Positions 1 to 6,080 of a stretch of DNA of 8,456 nucleotides are shown piece by piece. The stretch comes from Alphaproteobacteria bacterium (GTDB lineage: Bacteria > Pseudomonadota > Alphaproteobacteria > VGEJ01): the NCBI GenBank assembly GCA_016869335.1, contig VGEJ01000093.1, positions 1 through 8,456 of the forward strand, written 5' to 3'. Made by a program: the position numbers and the translations under genes. The first letter of the stretch is position 1; each line of letters begins with the position of its first letter. Under the pieces are notes generated by a model. That model saw nothing but the letters and a program-made list of their open reading frames with translations, had not been told where the DNA came from and made no database searches.

Positions 1-1
1 C

Positions 2-427
2 GCGGGCCGCAGCCATAGTGTCGCCACCGCCTGGCAAGTCGGCGAGCGCCTGTTCGAGGGCACCGTGGACGGCGTGTTCATGGTGGTCCAGATCGATCCC
101 GGCGCCGCCGGTTATCGCCTCAGCCATGGCGGCGCGACGCTGACCGCTGCCGTGCGCCAACCGCGGGTCGCCGGCCTGGCTGCGCTCATGCCGAAGAAGC
201 CGCCGCCTGATACCTCCAAATACCTCCTGTCGCCGATGCCGGGCCTGGTTCTGTCGATCACGGCCCGGGAGGGGAGCCAAGTCGTTGCCGGGGAGCCACT
301 CGTGGTCGTCGATGCGATGAAGATGGAGAACGTGCTGCGCGCCGAGCGCGACGGTCGGGTCAGGCGGGTCCACGTGGCGCCGGGGCAGAGCGTCGCGGTC
401 GATCAGGTCCTCCTGGAGTACGAATAG
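2..427 (+). CDS. pccA: Propionyl-CoA (acyl-CoA) carboxylase alpha subunit, C-terminal part (5' end outside window)
   Basis: This is the 3' end of the biotin-carrying subunit that carboxylates propionyl-CoA to methylmalonyl-CoA (cytoplasm, propionate and odd-chain/branched amino-acid breakdown). The frame is open from base 2 with no start, so the gene enters from the left; a GTG at 65 is internal. The first ~45 visible residues (FEGTVDGVFMVVQI, then GYRLSHGG) resemble the domain that precedes the biotin carrier in PCC alpha. The remainder, from MPKKPPPDTSKYLLSPMPG onward, is a complete biotinyl/BCCP domain. The biotin-accepting lysine lies in the canonical AMKM motif, codon 320-322. The PPDTSK...LLSPMPGL linker is typical of propionyl-CoA rather than acetyl-CoA or pyruvate carboxylases, but substrate specificity is set by the beta subunit, which is not in the window. 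The gene ends in TAG at 425-427. Family assignment is secure; the exact acyl-CoA substrate is inference. Confidence 0.93.
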   Translation, partial: AGRSHSVATAWQVGERLFEGTVDGVFMVVQIDPGAAGYRLSHGGATLTAAVRQPRVAGLAALMPKKPPPDTSKYLLSPMPGLVLSITAREGSQVVAGEPLVVVDAMKMENVLRAERDGRVRRVHVAPGQSVAVDQVLLEYE

Positions 428-456
428 GGCGCGGGAGCGGAGAAGCGCGCGGCGGC

Positions 457-576
457 GTTGGTCGCATCCAAGGTCAGATCCAGGGCGGGTCGTTCCGCGC
501 CTGGACGCTTGCGTCGGCCCGCAGCCTGCGGCTGGAGGGCTGGGTGCGCAACCGCTTGGATGGCAGCGTTGAATTG
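457..576 (+). pseudogene. Acylphosphatase remnant (N-terminal half only)
   Basis: Reading the frame that starts at 457 gives VGRIQGQIQGGSFRAWT, then RSLRLEGWVRNRLDGSVEL. This matches the acylphosphatase core (G-x-V-Q-G-V-x-F-R ... G-W-V-R-N-x-x-D-G-S-V-E). The two family catalytic residues are both present: the phosphate-loop Arg (codon 496-498) and the Asn of WVRN (codon 550-552). The Gln-Gly-Gly-Ser loop departs from the usual Gln-Gly-Val-Gly/Ser. No ATG, GTG or TTG precedes the homology in this frame back to the carboxylase stop. After DGSVEL the similarity stops, and the frame runs on without homology to TAG at 643-645. About 40 of the usual ~90 residues remain, so the beta-alpha-beta C-terminal half is lost. 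The intact gene would have hydrolysed acyl phosphates in the cytoplasm. I judge it a decayed gene that once followed pccA; a sequencing or assembly artefact is a less likely alternative. Confidence 0.68.
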
Positions 577-653
577 CGCGATTCGGGGTTGAGTTGCGCT
601 ACTCGTTGGATTCAGCTATCAGATTCGTCGACAATGACACTCTAGCTCATCGC

Positions 654-660
654 GGGGAGG
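654..660 (+). promoter_or_regulatory. Ribosome binding site fixing the start of the binding-protein gene
   Basis: GGGGAGG sits 5 bases before the GTG at 666. It supports that start over the in-frame TTG at 594, which has no Shine-Dalgarno sequence and would put 24 hydrophilic residues in front of an otherwise perfect signal peptide. Confidence 0.8.
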
Positions 661-665
661 CTGCT

Positions 666-1898
666 GTGAAACAACTGTCGACCACCCTCGCCGGGGCGTT
701 GTTTGCCTTTGCCCTGGGCACAACCACTGACGCGATCGCGGACGACCATGAGATCATCATCGGTTTCGCCGTGGCGCAGAGTGGCTGGATGGAACTCTAT
801 GATCGGCACCCGATGAACGGCGCGCTAATCGCCATCGACAAGATCAACGCCGAGGGTGGCATCCTCGGTCGGCAAATCAAGACAGTGTTCGCCGACACTA
901 AGTCTGACCGCGCCGAAGGCACCAAGGCCGGCAAGAAGGTGTTGCGCGACGGCGCCCAGTTCATGGTCGTCTCGTGTGACTATGACATGGGCGGGCCGGC
1001 GGCGCTGACCGCACAGGCGGCCGGCGTGGTCGCCATGGCGACCTGCGCCTCGGACCCGAAAATGGGGGTGCAGGGCATCGGCCGCTACGTGTTCTCGATG
1101 GCGCTGGCCTCCCAGGGCGAGGGCTTCATTTTGGCCGATTATGGCCACAAGGAGTTGAACCTCCGCAAGCCGTATGTGCTTCTGGACGATTCCATCGAGT
1201 ACAACAAGGGCGTCTGCCAAGGTTTCATGGAACGTTGGGTGCAGATCACGGGCGGCGAGAAGATCGTTGGTTATGACATCTTCAAGCAGGATGATGCCTC
1301 GATCGCCTCGCAGATCACGCGCATCAAAAGCAACGACCCCGCACCTGACAACCTGATGATCTGCTCCTACGGAACAGGTCTCACCTCGGCGTTGCGGCAA
1401 ATCCGTGCAGCAGGTATCGAATTGCCGATCCTGCACGGCGAGCCGCTCGACGGTTCGTGGTGGCTCGATGCGGTGCCCAACATGTCCAATCTGTGGCACA
1501 CCGCGTATGGCTCGATCCACGACGATGATCCCGACCCGGCACACCAGTGGATCTTGGAGGAGTACCGCAAGCGCTACGGCGAGCCGGAGAGCTCGTTCTA
1601 CATCCCGGGCTACGCCACGATCGAGGCCTACAAGATCGCGGTCGAAAAGGCGGGCTCGATCGACTCCGACAAAGTGCTCGCGGCGCTTGAGACCTTCGAT
1701 GAGGTGCCGTTGATGATCGGGCCGTCGACCTTTACGCCCGATCAGCACATTCAGAACAAGCGGCCGATGCTTATCATGGAAGTGCAGGGCGGCAAGAAAA
1801 TCATGCGCGGCTACTACGGCACTGCCGGTGAGTGGAAGGTGGAGAGTGTGTTCTCCGAGGGTGACTTCTGCTCGAAGTGCGACTGTTGCCTCCAGTGA
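666..1898 (+). CDS. Periplasmic substrate-binding protein of a branched-chain-amino-acid-type (HAAT) ABC transporter
   Basis: A 410-residue secreted solute receptor that would deliver its ligand to the permeases encoded immediately downstream. The GTG start is chosen because a GGGGAGG lies 5 bases upstream and because it yields a clean Sec signal peptide: KQ, a hydrophobic core (LAGALFAFALG), then DAIA before DDHE, with predicted cleavage near residue 25. The mature part has the type I periplasmic-binding (Peripla_BP_6) pattern. It shows IIIGFAVAQSG at its N-terminus, then ALIAIDKINAEGGILGRQI, and later YGEPESSFYIPGYATIEAYKIAVEKAGS, which is typical near the end of LivK-like receptors. The ligand cannot be read from sequence; amino acids, amides, urea and aromatic acids all use this family. 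Oddities are four internal cysteines (about 104, 127, 184, 233) and a C-terminal CSKCDCCLQ tail (402-410) with four more cysteines, not typical of the family. Codon use resembles the neighbours. Confidence 0.93.
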   Translation: MKQLSTTLAGALFAFALGTTTDAIADDHEIIIGFAVAQSGWMELYDRHPMNGALIAIDKINAEGGILGRQIKTVFADTKSDRAEGTKAGKKVLRDGAQFMVVSCDYDMGGPAALTAQAAGVVAMATCASDPKMGVQGIGRYVFSMALASQGEGFILADYGHKELNLRKPYVLLDDSIEYNKGVCQGFMERWVQITGGEKIVGYDIFKQDDASIASQITRIKSNDPAPDNLMICSYGTGLTSALRQIRAAGIELPILHGEPLDGSWWLDAVPNMSNLWHTAYGSIHDDDPDPAHQWILEEYRKRYGEPESSFYIPGYATIEAYKIAVEKAGSIDSDKVLAALETFDEVPLMIGPSTFTPDQHIQNKRPMLIMEVQGGKKIMRGYYGTAGEWKVESVFSEGDFCSKCDCCLQ

Positions 1899-1955
1899 TG
1901 CGAGCGTCTTGGTGCACGGCCCGCTAGGGCTGCGCCAGCGTTCTTGAGTGTTGAG

Positions 1956-1987
1956 GTCCCGGGACGAGATGCCCCTCGTCCCGGGAC
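1956..1987 (+). terminator. Strong intergenic hairpin between binding-protein and permease genes
   Basis: A perfect 13-bp inverted repeat has arms GTCCCGGGACGAG at 1956-1968 and CTCGTCCCGGGAC at 1975-1987, with a 6-base loop ATGCCC. It begins 57 bases after the binding-protein stop. No run of T follows (TATCGTTGCC), so it is not a textbook intrinsic terminator. In binding-protein transporter operons such hairpins commonly protect the upstream mRNA from 3' exonucleases or partly terminate transcription, giving more receptor than permease. That role is inferred here. Confidence 0.65.
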
Positions 1988-2093
1988 TATCGTTGCCACG
2001 GACTCGGGGCTTCAGCTATGGCGCGCGTACGCCCGGCCTCGTGCCGCCGACGGGTTGTCGTACTCGCTGATTCAGCACGCAGCGTCGAGTGGC

Positions 2094-2098
2094 GGGGA
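2094..2098 (+). promoter_or_regulatory. Ribosome binding site for the LivH-like permease
   Basis: GGGGA lies 8 bases before the ATG at 2107 and favours it over the GTG at 2089, which has no good Shine-Dalgarno sequence and itself lies upstream of this site. Confidence 0.6.
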
Positions 2099-2106
2099 AC
2101 CTGGCG

Positions 2107-2991
2107 ATGACCGTCATCGTCCAGCACGTGAGTGATGCGATCAGCCTCGGTGCGCTCTATGCGCTGCTCGCGCTCGGCATCGGCTTGATCTACGGCATAA
2201 TGCGACTGGTGAATTTCGCCCACGGCGATTTCATCATGATCGGCGGCTACACGATCTTCCTGACGGCGGAGCAGAACGTCGTCGTGACCATCGCCGCCAC
2301 CATCCTGATGATGGTGGCGCTCGCCTTAGTCAGCGAGCGCATAGTTTTCCGGCCGTTGCGGCGGGCCAGCCCGGCGACGCTCCTCGTCGGTTCGGTGGCG
2401 CTCAGTTACTTCCTCTCGAACCTGATCCTGGTGGTGTTTCTCGGGAGGCCGAAGACGATGAGCTTCGGCCGCGACCTCGTCGAACACTTCGAGTTCCTGG
2501 GGGTTCGTATTCCTCAGATCAACTTCGTCGTGATCGTAGTGACGCTGGTGCTGATGGCTGGGCTCGCGCTCTTCTTGAGGAAAACGACGATTGGCACCAA
2601 CATGCGTGCGGCAGCCGAGGACTTCGTGATGGCGCAGCTCCTCGGCGTCCGCGCCAATGTGGTCATCGCGATGGCCTTTGCCGTGGGTGGATTCCTGGCC
2701 GCCATTGTCACGCTTCTCTATTTCTCGCAGACCGGTTCCGTCAGTCCGCGCAGCGGCCTGCCGTTGGTCATCATCGCCTTCGTCGCGACGGTGGTCGGTG
2801 GGTTGGGCAGCCTAGTCGGCGCAGCGCTCGGCGGCTTCGTGGTCGGTGTCATCAGTGTCGTCCTCCAGATCATCCTGCCGGTCGACCTGCGGCCGTTCCG
2901 AGATGCCTTCGTGTTTGCGCTGGTCATCCTCATGCTGGTGTTCCGGCCTGGCGGTCTATTGATCGTGCAGGCGATGCGGGAGCGGGTCTAG
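2107..2991 (+). CDS. LivH-type permease of HAAT-family ABC transporter
   Basis: A 294-residue polytopic inner-membrane protein, one half of the translocation pore of the importer. The ATG start has GGGGA 8 bases upstream; an alternative GTG at 2089 would add six residues. The N-terminus carries the LivH signature: GALYALLALGIGLIYGIMRL, then VNFAHGDFIMIGGY. Hydrophobic segments follow across the whole length, including IAATILMMVALALV, FVVIVVTLVLMAGLALFL and FVFALVILMLVF. The cytoplasmic coupling loop that docks on the ATPase is visible as IGTNMRAAAEDFVMAQLLGV, followed by AMAFAVGGFLAA. The protein ends with the family's VFRPGGLL motif. It is the usual ~290-residue length and looks intact. It is directly abutted by the LivM-like gene (stop TAG then ATG with no gap), so the two are co-translated. 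Family assignment is firm; substrate is unknown. Confidence 0.94.
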   Translation: MTVIVQHVSDAISLGALYALLALGIGLIYGIMRLVNFAHGDFIMIGGYTIFLTAEQNVVVTIAATILMMVALALVSERIVFRPLRRASPATLLVGSVALSYFLSNLILVVFLGRPKTMSFGRDLVEHFEFLGVRIPQINFVVIVVTLVLMAGLALFLRKTTIGTNMRAAAEDFVMAQLLGVRANVVIAMAFAVGGFLAAIVTLLYFSQTGSVSPRSGLPLVIIAFVATVVGGLGSLVGAALGGFVVGVISVVLQIILPVDLRPFRDAFVFALVILMLVFRPGGLLIVQAMRERV

Positions 2992-4026
2992 ATGGCCGAG
3001 AACCGGGCGCTCGCACTCTTGCGGCGGGTGTGGCCGGTCGTCTCGCTCGCTCTCATCCTGTTGGTGATCGCTATTGCCATCCGACTCACCGACGACATCG
3101 TCCTGGAAGACGTGTACATCGAGGCGCTGGCCAAGCTGGTCGTGGTCGTCGGCCTGTACATTTTCGTCGGCAACACCGGGGTCATCTCGTTCGGCCATCC
3201 CGCCTTCATGGCGATGGGCGCTTACGCCACCGCCTGGCTGACTATTCCGCCGAACATCAAGAGGATCTCGTTGCCCAACATCTGGCCGGCGCTGGCCGAG
3301 GCCCACGTCGCCGTGATACCCGCCAATCTACTCGCCGGTCTTCCGGCTGCCGCCTTCGCGTTCCTGGTGGGCCTCGGCATCTCCCGGCTCGCCGGGATCG
3401 CCGCCGGTATCTCGACGTTTGGGCTGCTGATGATCGTGCGCGTCGTCTACTCCAACTGGGAGGACTGGACGCTGGGGTTCAGCACCATCATGGGCCAGCC
3501 GCAGTATCTGACCATTTGGAACAGTTTCGGCTGGGGCATCTTCGCCATGGTGGTCGCGTTCGCCTATCAGGAATCGCGCCTCGGCCTAGCCGCACGCGCC
3601 TCGCGCGAAGACGAGGTCGCGGCCCGCGCCACGGGCGTCAACATCGCGCGCCAGCGGTTGATCGCCTTCGTCTTAAGCGCCTACCTGGTCGGCGTGGGTG
3701 GGGCGATCTACGTCCACTTCATCGGCACGGTGTCGATCGAGACCTTCTATGTCGACATGGTCGTGATCACGCTTGTCATGCTGATCGTCGGCGGCATTAA
3801 CAGCTTGGCGGGTGCCGTCCTCGGCACCATCGCCATCACCGCGCTGATCGAGATGCTGCGCAATCTTGAGGGCGGCTTCGAGATCGGGGCGACCGTGATC
3901 GCCGCGCCGCGCGGCACCCAGGAGATCGGGTTGGCGATCGTCATGTTGTTGATCCTGATCTACCGCCCGAAAGGCATCACCGGCGGGCGCGAGATCACCT
4001 GGCCGTTTGCACCCCGGCGTCGCTGA
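2992..4026 (+). CDS. LivM-type permease of HAAT-family ABC transporter
   Basis: A 344-residue inner-membrane protein, the second pore subunit. The ATG follows the LivH-like TAG directly, and a GGGAG at 2978-2982 inside the upstream gene serves as ribosome site, indicating translational coupling. The N-terminal region has a hydrophobic helix (VVSLALILLVIAIAI), then the LivM hallmark GVISFGHPAFMAMGAYATAWL. The ATPase-coupling loop is SRLGLAARASREDEVAARATGV, here given only as its start and end around 200-220, followed by RLIAFVLSAYLVGVGGAIY. VITLVMLIVGGINSLAGAVLG and the terminal LILIYRPKGI are also family landmarks. Length is normal and no key segment is missing. In most such operons this gene is followed by the two ATPase genes (LivG, LivF). 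Here the next gene, 172 bases on, is a B3/4 domain protein instead, so the energising subunits must be encoded elsewhere. Confidence 0.94.
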   Translation: MAENRALALLRRVWPVVSLALILLVIAIAIRLTDDIVLEDVYIEALAKLVVVVGLYIFVGNTGVISFGHPAFMAMGAYATAWLTIPPNIKRISLPNIWPALAEAHVAVIPANLLAGLPAAAFAFLVGLGISRLAGIAAGISTFGLLMIVRVVYSNWEDWTLGFSTIMGQPQYLTIWNSFGWGIFAMVVAFAYQESRLGLAARASREDEVAARATGVNIARQRLIAFVLSAYLVGVGGAIYVHFIGTVSIETFYVDMVVITLVMLIVGGINSLAGAVLGTIAITALIEMLRNLEGGFEIGATVIAAPRGTQEIGLAIVMLLILIYRPKGITGGREITWPFAPRRR

Positions 4027-4198
4027 CAAGCGGGTTGGAAACCGCGTGGGCCTGCCCAAACGCATTGACGCCATGGTCGAGCGCTGCGCGGTTGGTCCCG
4101 CGGCCGCCCGGGTCAGCGCGGTCGTCCGCACGAGCCCCGATCCCGATGAGGGCGCATTGAGCGCCGGCTTCCACCAGCGACCAACGGCGTGAGGCGGC

Positions 4199-4903
4199 GT
4201 GTTCGCGATCACGGAAGTGACGGGGCGCTTCCCCGATTTCCGGGTGGCGCTGGTTGTGGCGACCGAGCTCGACCTGTCGGGCGCCTCGCCCGCCGATTGC
4301 GATGACCTGCTGGCCGCGGCCGAGGGCGTCGCGGCCGGGCGGCTCGGCACGACCCCGCTCAGCGCAATGCCCGAGCTGGCGTGCTGGCGCGCGGCTTACA
4401 AGGCGTTTGGTGTCAAGAAGACCAGCTACCGCTCCTCGGTCGAGCGCCTGCTCAAGACCGTGCAGCGCGGCGAGCGCCTGGCGCGCGTCAACGCGCTGGT
4501 GGACATCTACAACGCGGTATCGCTGCGCCACCGCATGCCGGTCGGCGCCGATGATCTCGACCGGGTGACCCCGCCGCTCGCGTTCCGCTTCGCGCGCGGC
4601 GACGAAAGCTTCGTTCCCCTCGGTCGGGCCGATCCGGAGCCGCCGGCACCCGGCGAGGTCGTGTATGCGGACGCCGAGAAGTGCCTGTGCCGGCGCTGGA
4701 ACTGGTATCAGGACGGGCGCAGCGCTATCCGCCCGACGACGCGGCGGGCCGTATTGACGATCCAGGCGCTGGCGCCGACCGCGGCGGCGCTGACCGAAGC
4801 AGCGGCGGAGTTGAGCGGCCTGATTGCCCGCCATTGCCGGGCGCGCTGTGCCGTGGTCATCGCCGATTGTGACCTGCCCGTCGTCCCGCTTCCCACACCC
4901 TAG
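4199..4903 (+). CDS. B3/4 domain protein (phenylalanyl-tRNA synthetase beta B3/B4-like), function unproven
   Basis: A 234-residue soluble protein made almost entirely of the B3/4 domain, the fold found in the editing region of PheRS beta. Landmarks in order: WRAAYKAFGV (63-72), SYRSSVERL (76-84), RVNALVDIYNAVSL (96-109), PVGADDLDR (114-122), GDESFVPLG (134-142), PGEVVYAD (151-158) and CRRWNWYQ (164-171). The GTG start is taken because GAGG lies 4 bases before it. Stand-alone proteins of this family are widespread; a role in binding or deacylating mischarged tRNA, or a small amino-acid derivative, has been suggested from the fold, but I know of no settled function. It lies downstream of the importer and on the same strand, separated by 172 bases, so cotranscription is possible but not shown. 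Its TAG (4901-4903) overlaps the lipB stop on the other strand. Confidence 0.85.
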   Translation: MFAITEVTGRFPDFRVALVVATELDLSGASPADCDDLLAAAEGVAAGRLGTTPLSAMPELACWRAAYKAFGVKKTSYRSSVERLLKTVQRGERLARVNALVDIYNAVSLRHRMPVGADDLDRVTPPLAFRFARGDESFVPLGRADPEPPAPGEVVYADAEKCLCRRWNWYQDGRSAIRPTTRRAVLTIQALAPTAAALTEAAAELSGLIARHCRARCAVVIADCDLPVVPLPTP

Positions 4904-5643
4904 GCGCCACGCCGGCTGTCCGGTGATGGGGGCATCCAAGCCGGCGGCGTCAGCGCGCTCGGGGCGATCGCGAAGACCGCGGCAAACGCCTGTGCCAGGG
5001 CGACATCGACCTCGGCGAGCGTAGCCGGCACTCCGAGCGCGGCCAGCGAGGTCACGCCGTGCGCGCGAACGCCGCACGGCACGATCCCGGCGTAGTGGCT
5101 GAGATCAGGGGCCACGTTGAGCGCGACGCCGTGGTAACTGACCCATTGCCGCACCCGCACGCCGATCGCGGCGATCTTGTCATCGCCCTCGCGATGGCGC
5201 CCCCGATGGATCCAGACCCCCACCCGGTCGGCGCGCCGCTCGCCCTTCACGTCGAAGGCCGCGAGCGCCCTGATTAACCAATCCTCAAGCAGCCGCACAT
5301 AGCTTCGGACATCCTGCCCATGGTGGCGCAGATCGAGCATGACGTAGCCGACTCGCTGGCCGGGTCCGTGGTAGGTGAACTGGCCGCCGCGGCCGGTGCG
5401 GTACACGGGCAGCCGGGAGGCGTCGAGCAGATCCTCGGCCCGGGCGCTGGTGCCGGCGGTGTAGAGCGGAGGATGCTCGAGCAGCCAGACGCGCTCAGGC
5501 GCCGCGCCGGCGCGAATGCCCGCGACGTGTGCTTCCATGGCGGCGACGGCGCGCGGGTAATCCTCGAGACCGTCGCTGACCTGCCAGACGATCTGCCGAG
5601 CCGAGCGCGGCGCCGCGCGGGCCGGTGAGGCTGCCTCGTTCAT
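4900..5643 (-). CDS. lipB: Octanoyl-[acyl-carrier-protein]:protein octanoyltransferase
   Basis: A 247-residue cytoplasmic enzyme that moves the octanoyl group from acyl carrier protein to the lipoyl-domain lysine of 2-oxoacid dehydrogenases and GcvH, the first step of lipoate assembly before LipA. Signature elements: VWLLEHPPLYTAGTSA (52-67), TGRGGQFTYHGPGQ (83-96), DDKIAAIGVRV (144-154) and HYAGIVPCGV (173-182). The catalytic pair is K146 and C180, 34 residues apart, the same spacing as Lys135/Cys169 of E. coli LipB. There is a ~15-residue Ala/Arg/Pro-rich extension before the usual start of homology (IVWQVSDGLEDYP). No clear Shine-Dalgarno sequence precedes the ATG, so the exact start is less certain than the identity. 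The gene converges on the B3/4 gene (4-bp overlap) and diverges from fliN, whose start is 20 bases away. LipA is not in the window. Confidence 0.95.
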   Translation of the reverse strand: MNEAASPARAAPRSARQIVWQVSDGLEDYPRAVAAMEAHVAGIRAGAAPERVWLLEHPPLYTAGTSARAEDLLDASRLPVYRTGRGGQFTYHGPGQRVGYVMLDLRHHGQDVRSYVRLLEDWLIRALAAFDVKGERRADRVGVWIHRGRHREGDDKIAAIGVRVRQWVSYHGVALNVAPDLSHYAGIVPCGVRAHGVTSLAALGVPATLAEVDVALAQAFAAVFAIAPSALTPPAWMPPSPDSRRGA

Positions 5644-5663
5644 GGAGCGATGATAGAGCGGGT

Positions 5664-5915
5664 ATGGTTGACGAGGAACAGAAAGCGATCAACGACGTCT
5701 CGGTCGAGATCTCTGTGGTCCTTGGCAAGGCAGAGATGCCGATCAACCAGCTCCTCAAGATGGGCCGGGGTGCCGTGATCGAGCTCGAGGCGCTTGTCGA
5801 GGACGATGTCTGGATCTACGCCAACAACCGCCTCATCGCCCGCGGCGAGGTGGTCGTGGTCGGCGATCACATCGCGGTCTCCATCACCGATTCGGTCAGC
5901 CGCGGCAGCCGCTGA
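5664..5915 (+). CDS. fliN: FliN-type flagellar motor switch protein (short, stand-alone)
   Basis: An 83-residue protein consisting of essentially one SpoA/FliN C-terminal domain. In flagellated bacteria FliN forms the bottom of the C-ring with FliM and FliG and takes part in rotation switching and export. The visible pattern is DVSVEISVVLGKAEMPINQL, LKMGRGAVIELEALVEDDVWI and NNRLIARGEVVVVGDHIAVSITD, the standard FliN core. The ATG is preferred because homology starts just after it; an in-frame GTG at 5625 would add 13 unrelated residues overlapping lipB. The Shine-Dalgarno sequence is weak (GAGCGGG just upstream). No other flagellar gene is nearby: lipB is divergent and a tRNA follows. It could be the organism's main FliN in a dispersed set, a paralogue, or a relict, and the sequence does not decide which. 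Confidence 0.88.
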   Translation: MVDEEQKAINDVSVEISVVLGKAEMPINQLLKMGRGAVIELEALVEDDVWIYANNRLIARGEVVVVGDHIAVSITDSVSRGSR

Positions 5916-5982
5916 GGTGGCCGGGTGGCGCGGGCCGGGGCTTGCTTGGGTGGGGCGGATTTGCTAAGTCCGGCCTCTCCCT

Positions 5983-6070
5983 GCGGTCGTGGCGGAAATG
6001 GTAGACGCGCAGCGTTGAGGTCGCTGTGGGATAACATCCCGTGGAAGTTCGAGTCTTCTCGACCGCACCA
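5983..6070 (+). tRNA. tRNA-Leu (anticodon GAG)
   Basis: An 88-base class II tRNA. The acceptor arms GCGGTCG (5983-5989) and CGACCGC (6060-6066) pair perfectly, followed by discriminator A and an encoded CCA. The anticodon stem-loop is CAGCG-TTGAGGT-CGCTG with anticodon GAG at 6017-6019, reading CUC/CUU leucine codons. The long variable arm (GGGAT-AAC-ATCCC) is characteristic of leucine tRNA. The T loop is TTCGAGT on a stem GGAAG/CTTCT with one G-U pair. Confidence 0.97.
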
Positions 6071-6080
6071 ATACCGGAAG

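Noticed and set aside
594..622. Possible sigma-70-like promoter for the binding-protein gene (TTGCGC, 17 bases, TATCAG)
   Set aside because: Spacing is ideal, but the boxes match the consensus at only 3 and 4 of 6 positions. Such matches are common by chance, so I do not call it.
594..665. N-terminal extension of the binding protein from a TTG at 594
   Set aside because: It has no ribosome site, would bury the signal peptide behind 24 polar residues, and overlaps the acylphosphatase-remnant frame. The GTG at 666 has GGGGAGG and a classic signal peptide.
825..1748. 307-codon open frame antisense to the binding-protein gene
   Set aside because: Its translation is Arg/His/Asp-rich and low in complexity, as expected for the shadow of a GC-rich gene. 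It lies entirely opposite a well-supported CDS and shows no recognisable domain.
4007..4192. Small 61-codon plus-strand frame between the LivM-like and B3/4 genes
   Set aside because: It has only a TTG start that lies inside the LivM-like gene, no ribosome site, and no similarity I recognise. I see no convincing gene or terminator in 4027-4198; a 6-bp GCGCTG/CAGCGC repeat there has a 27-base loop and is too weak.
3995..5077. 360-codon minus-strand open frame across the B3/4 gene
   Set aside because: It is antisense to the B3/4 coding region and overlaps the end of lipB on the same strand in another frame. Its translation is Arg/Gly/Asp-rich without recognisable features.
5942..5967. Possible tRNA-Leu promoter (TTGCTT ... 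TGCTAA)
   Set aside because: The spacer is only 14 bases and both boxes are poor. The position upstream of the tRNA is suggestive but not enough.
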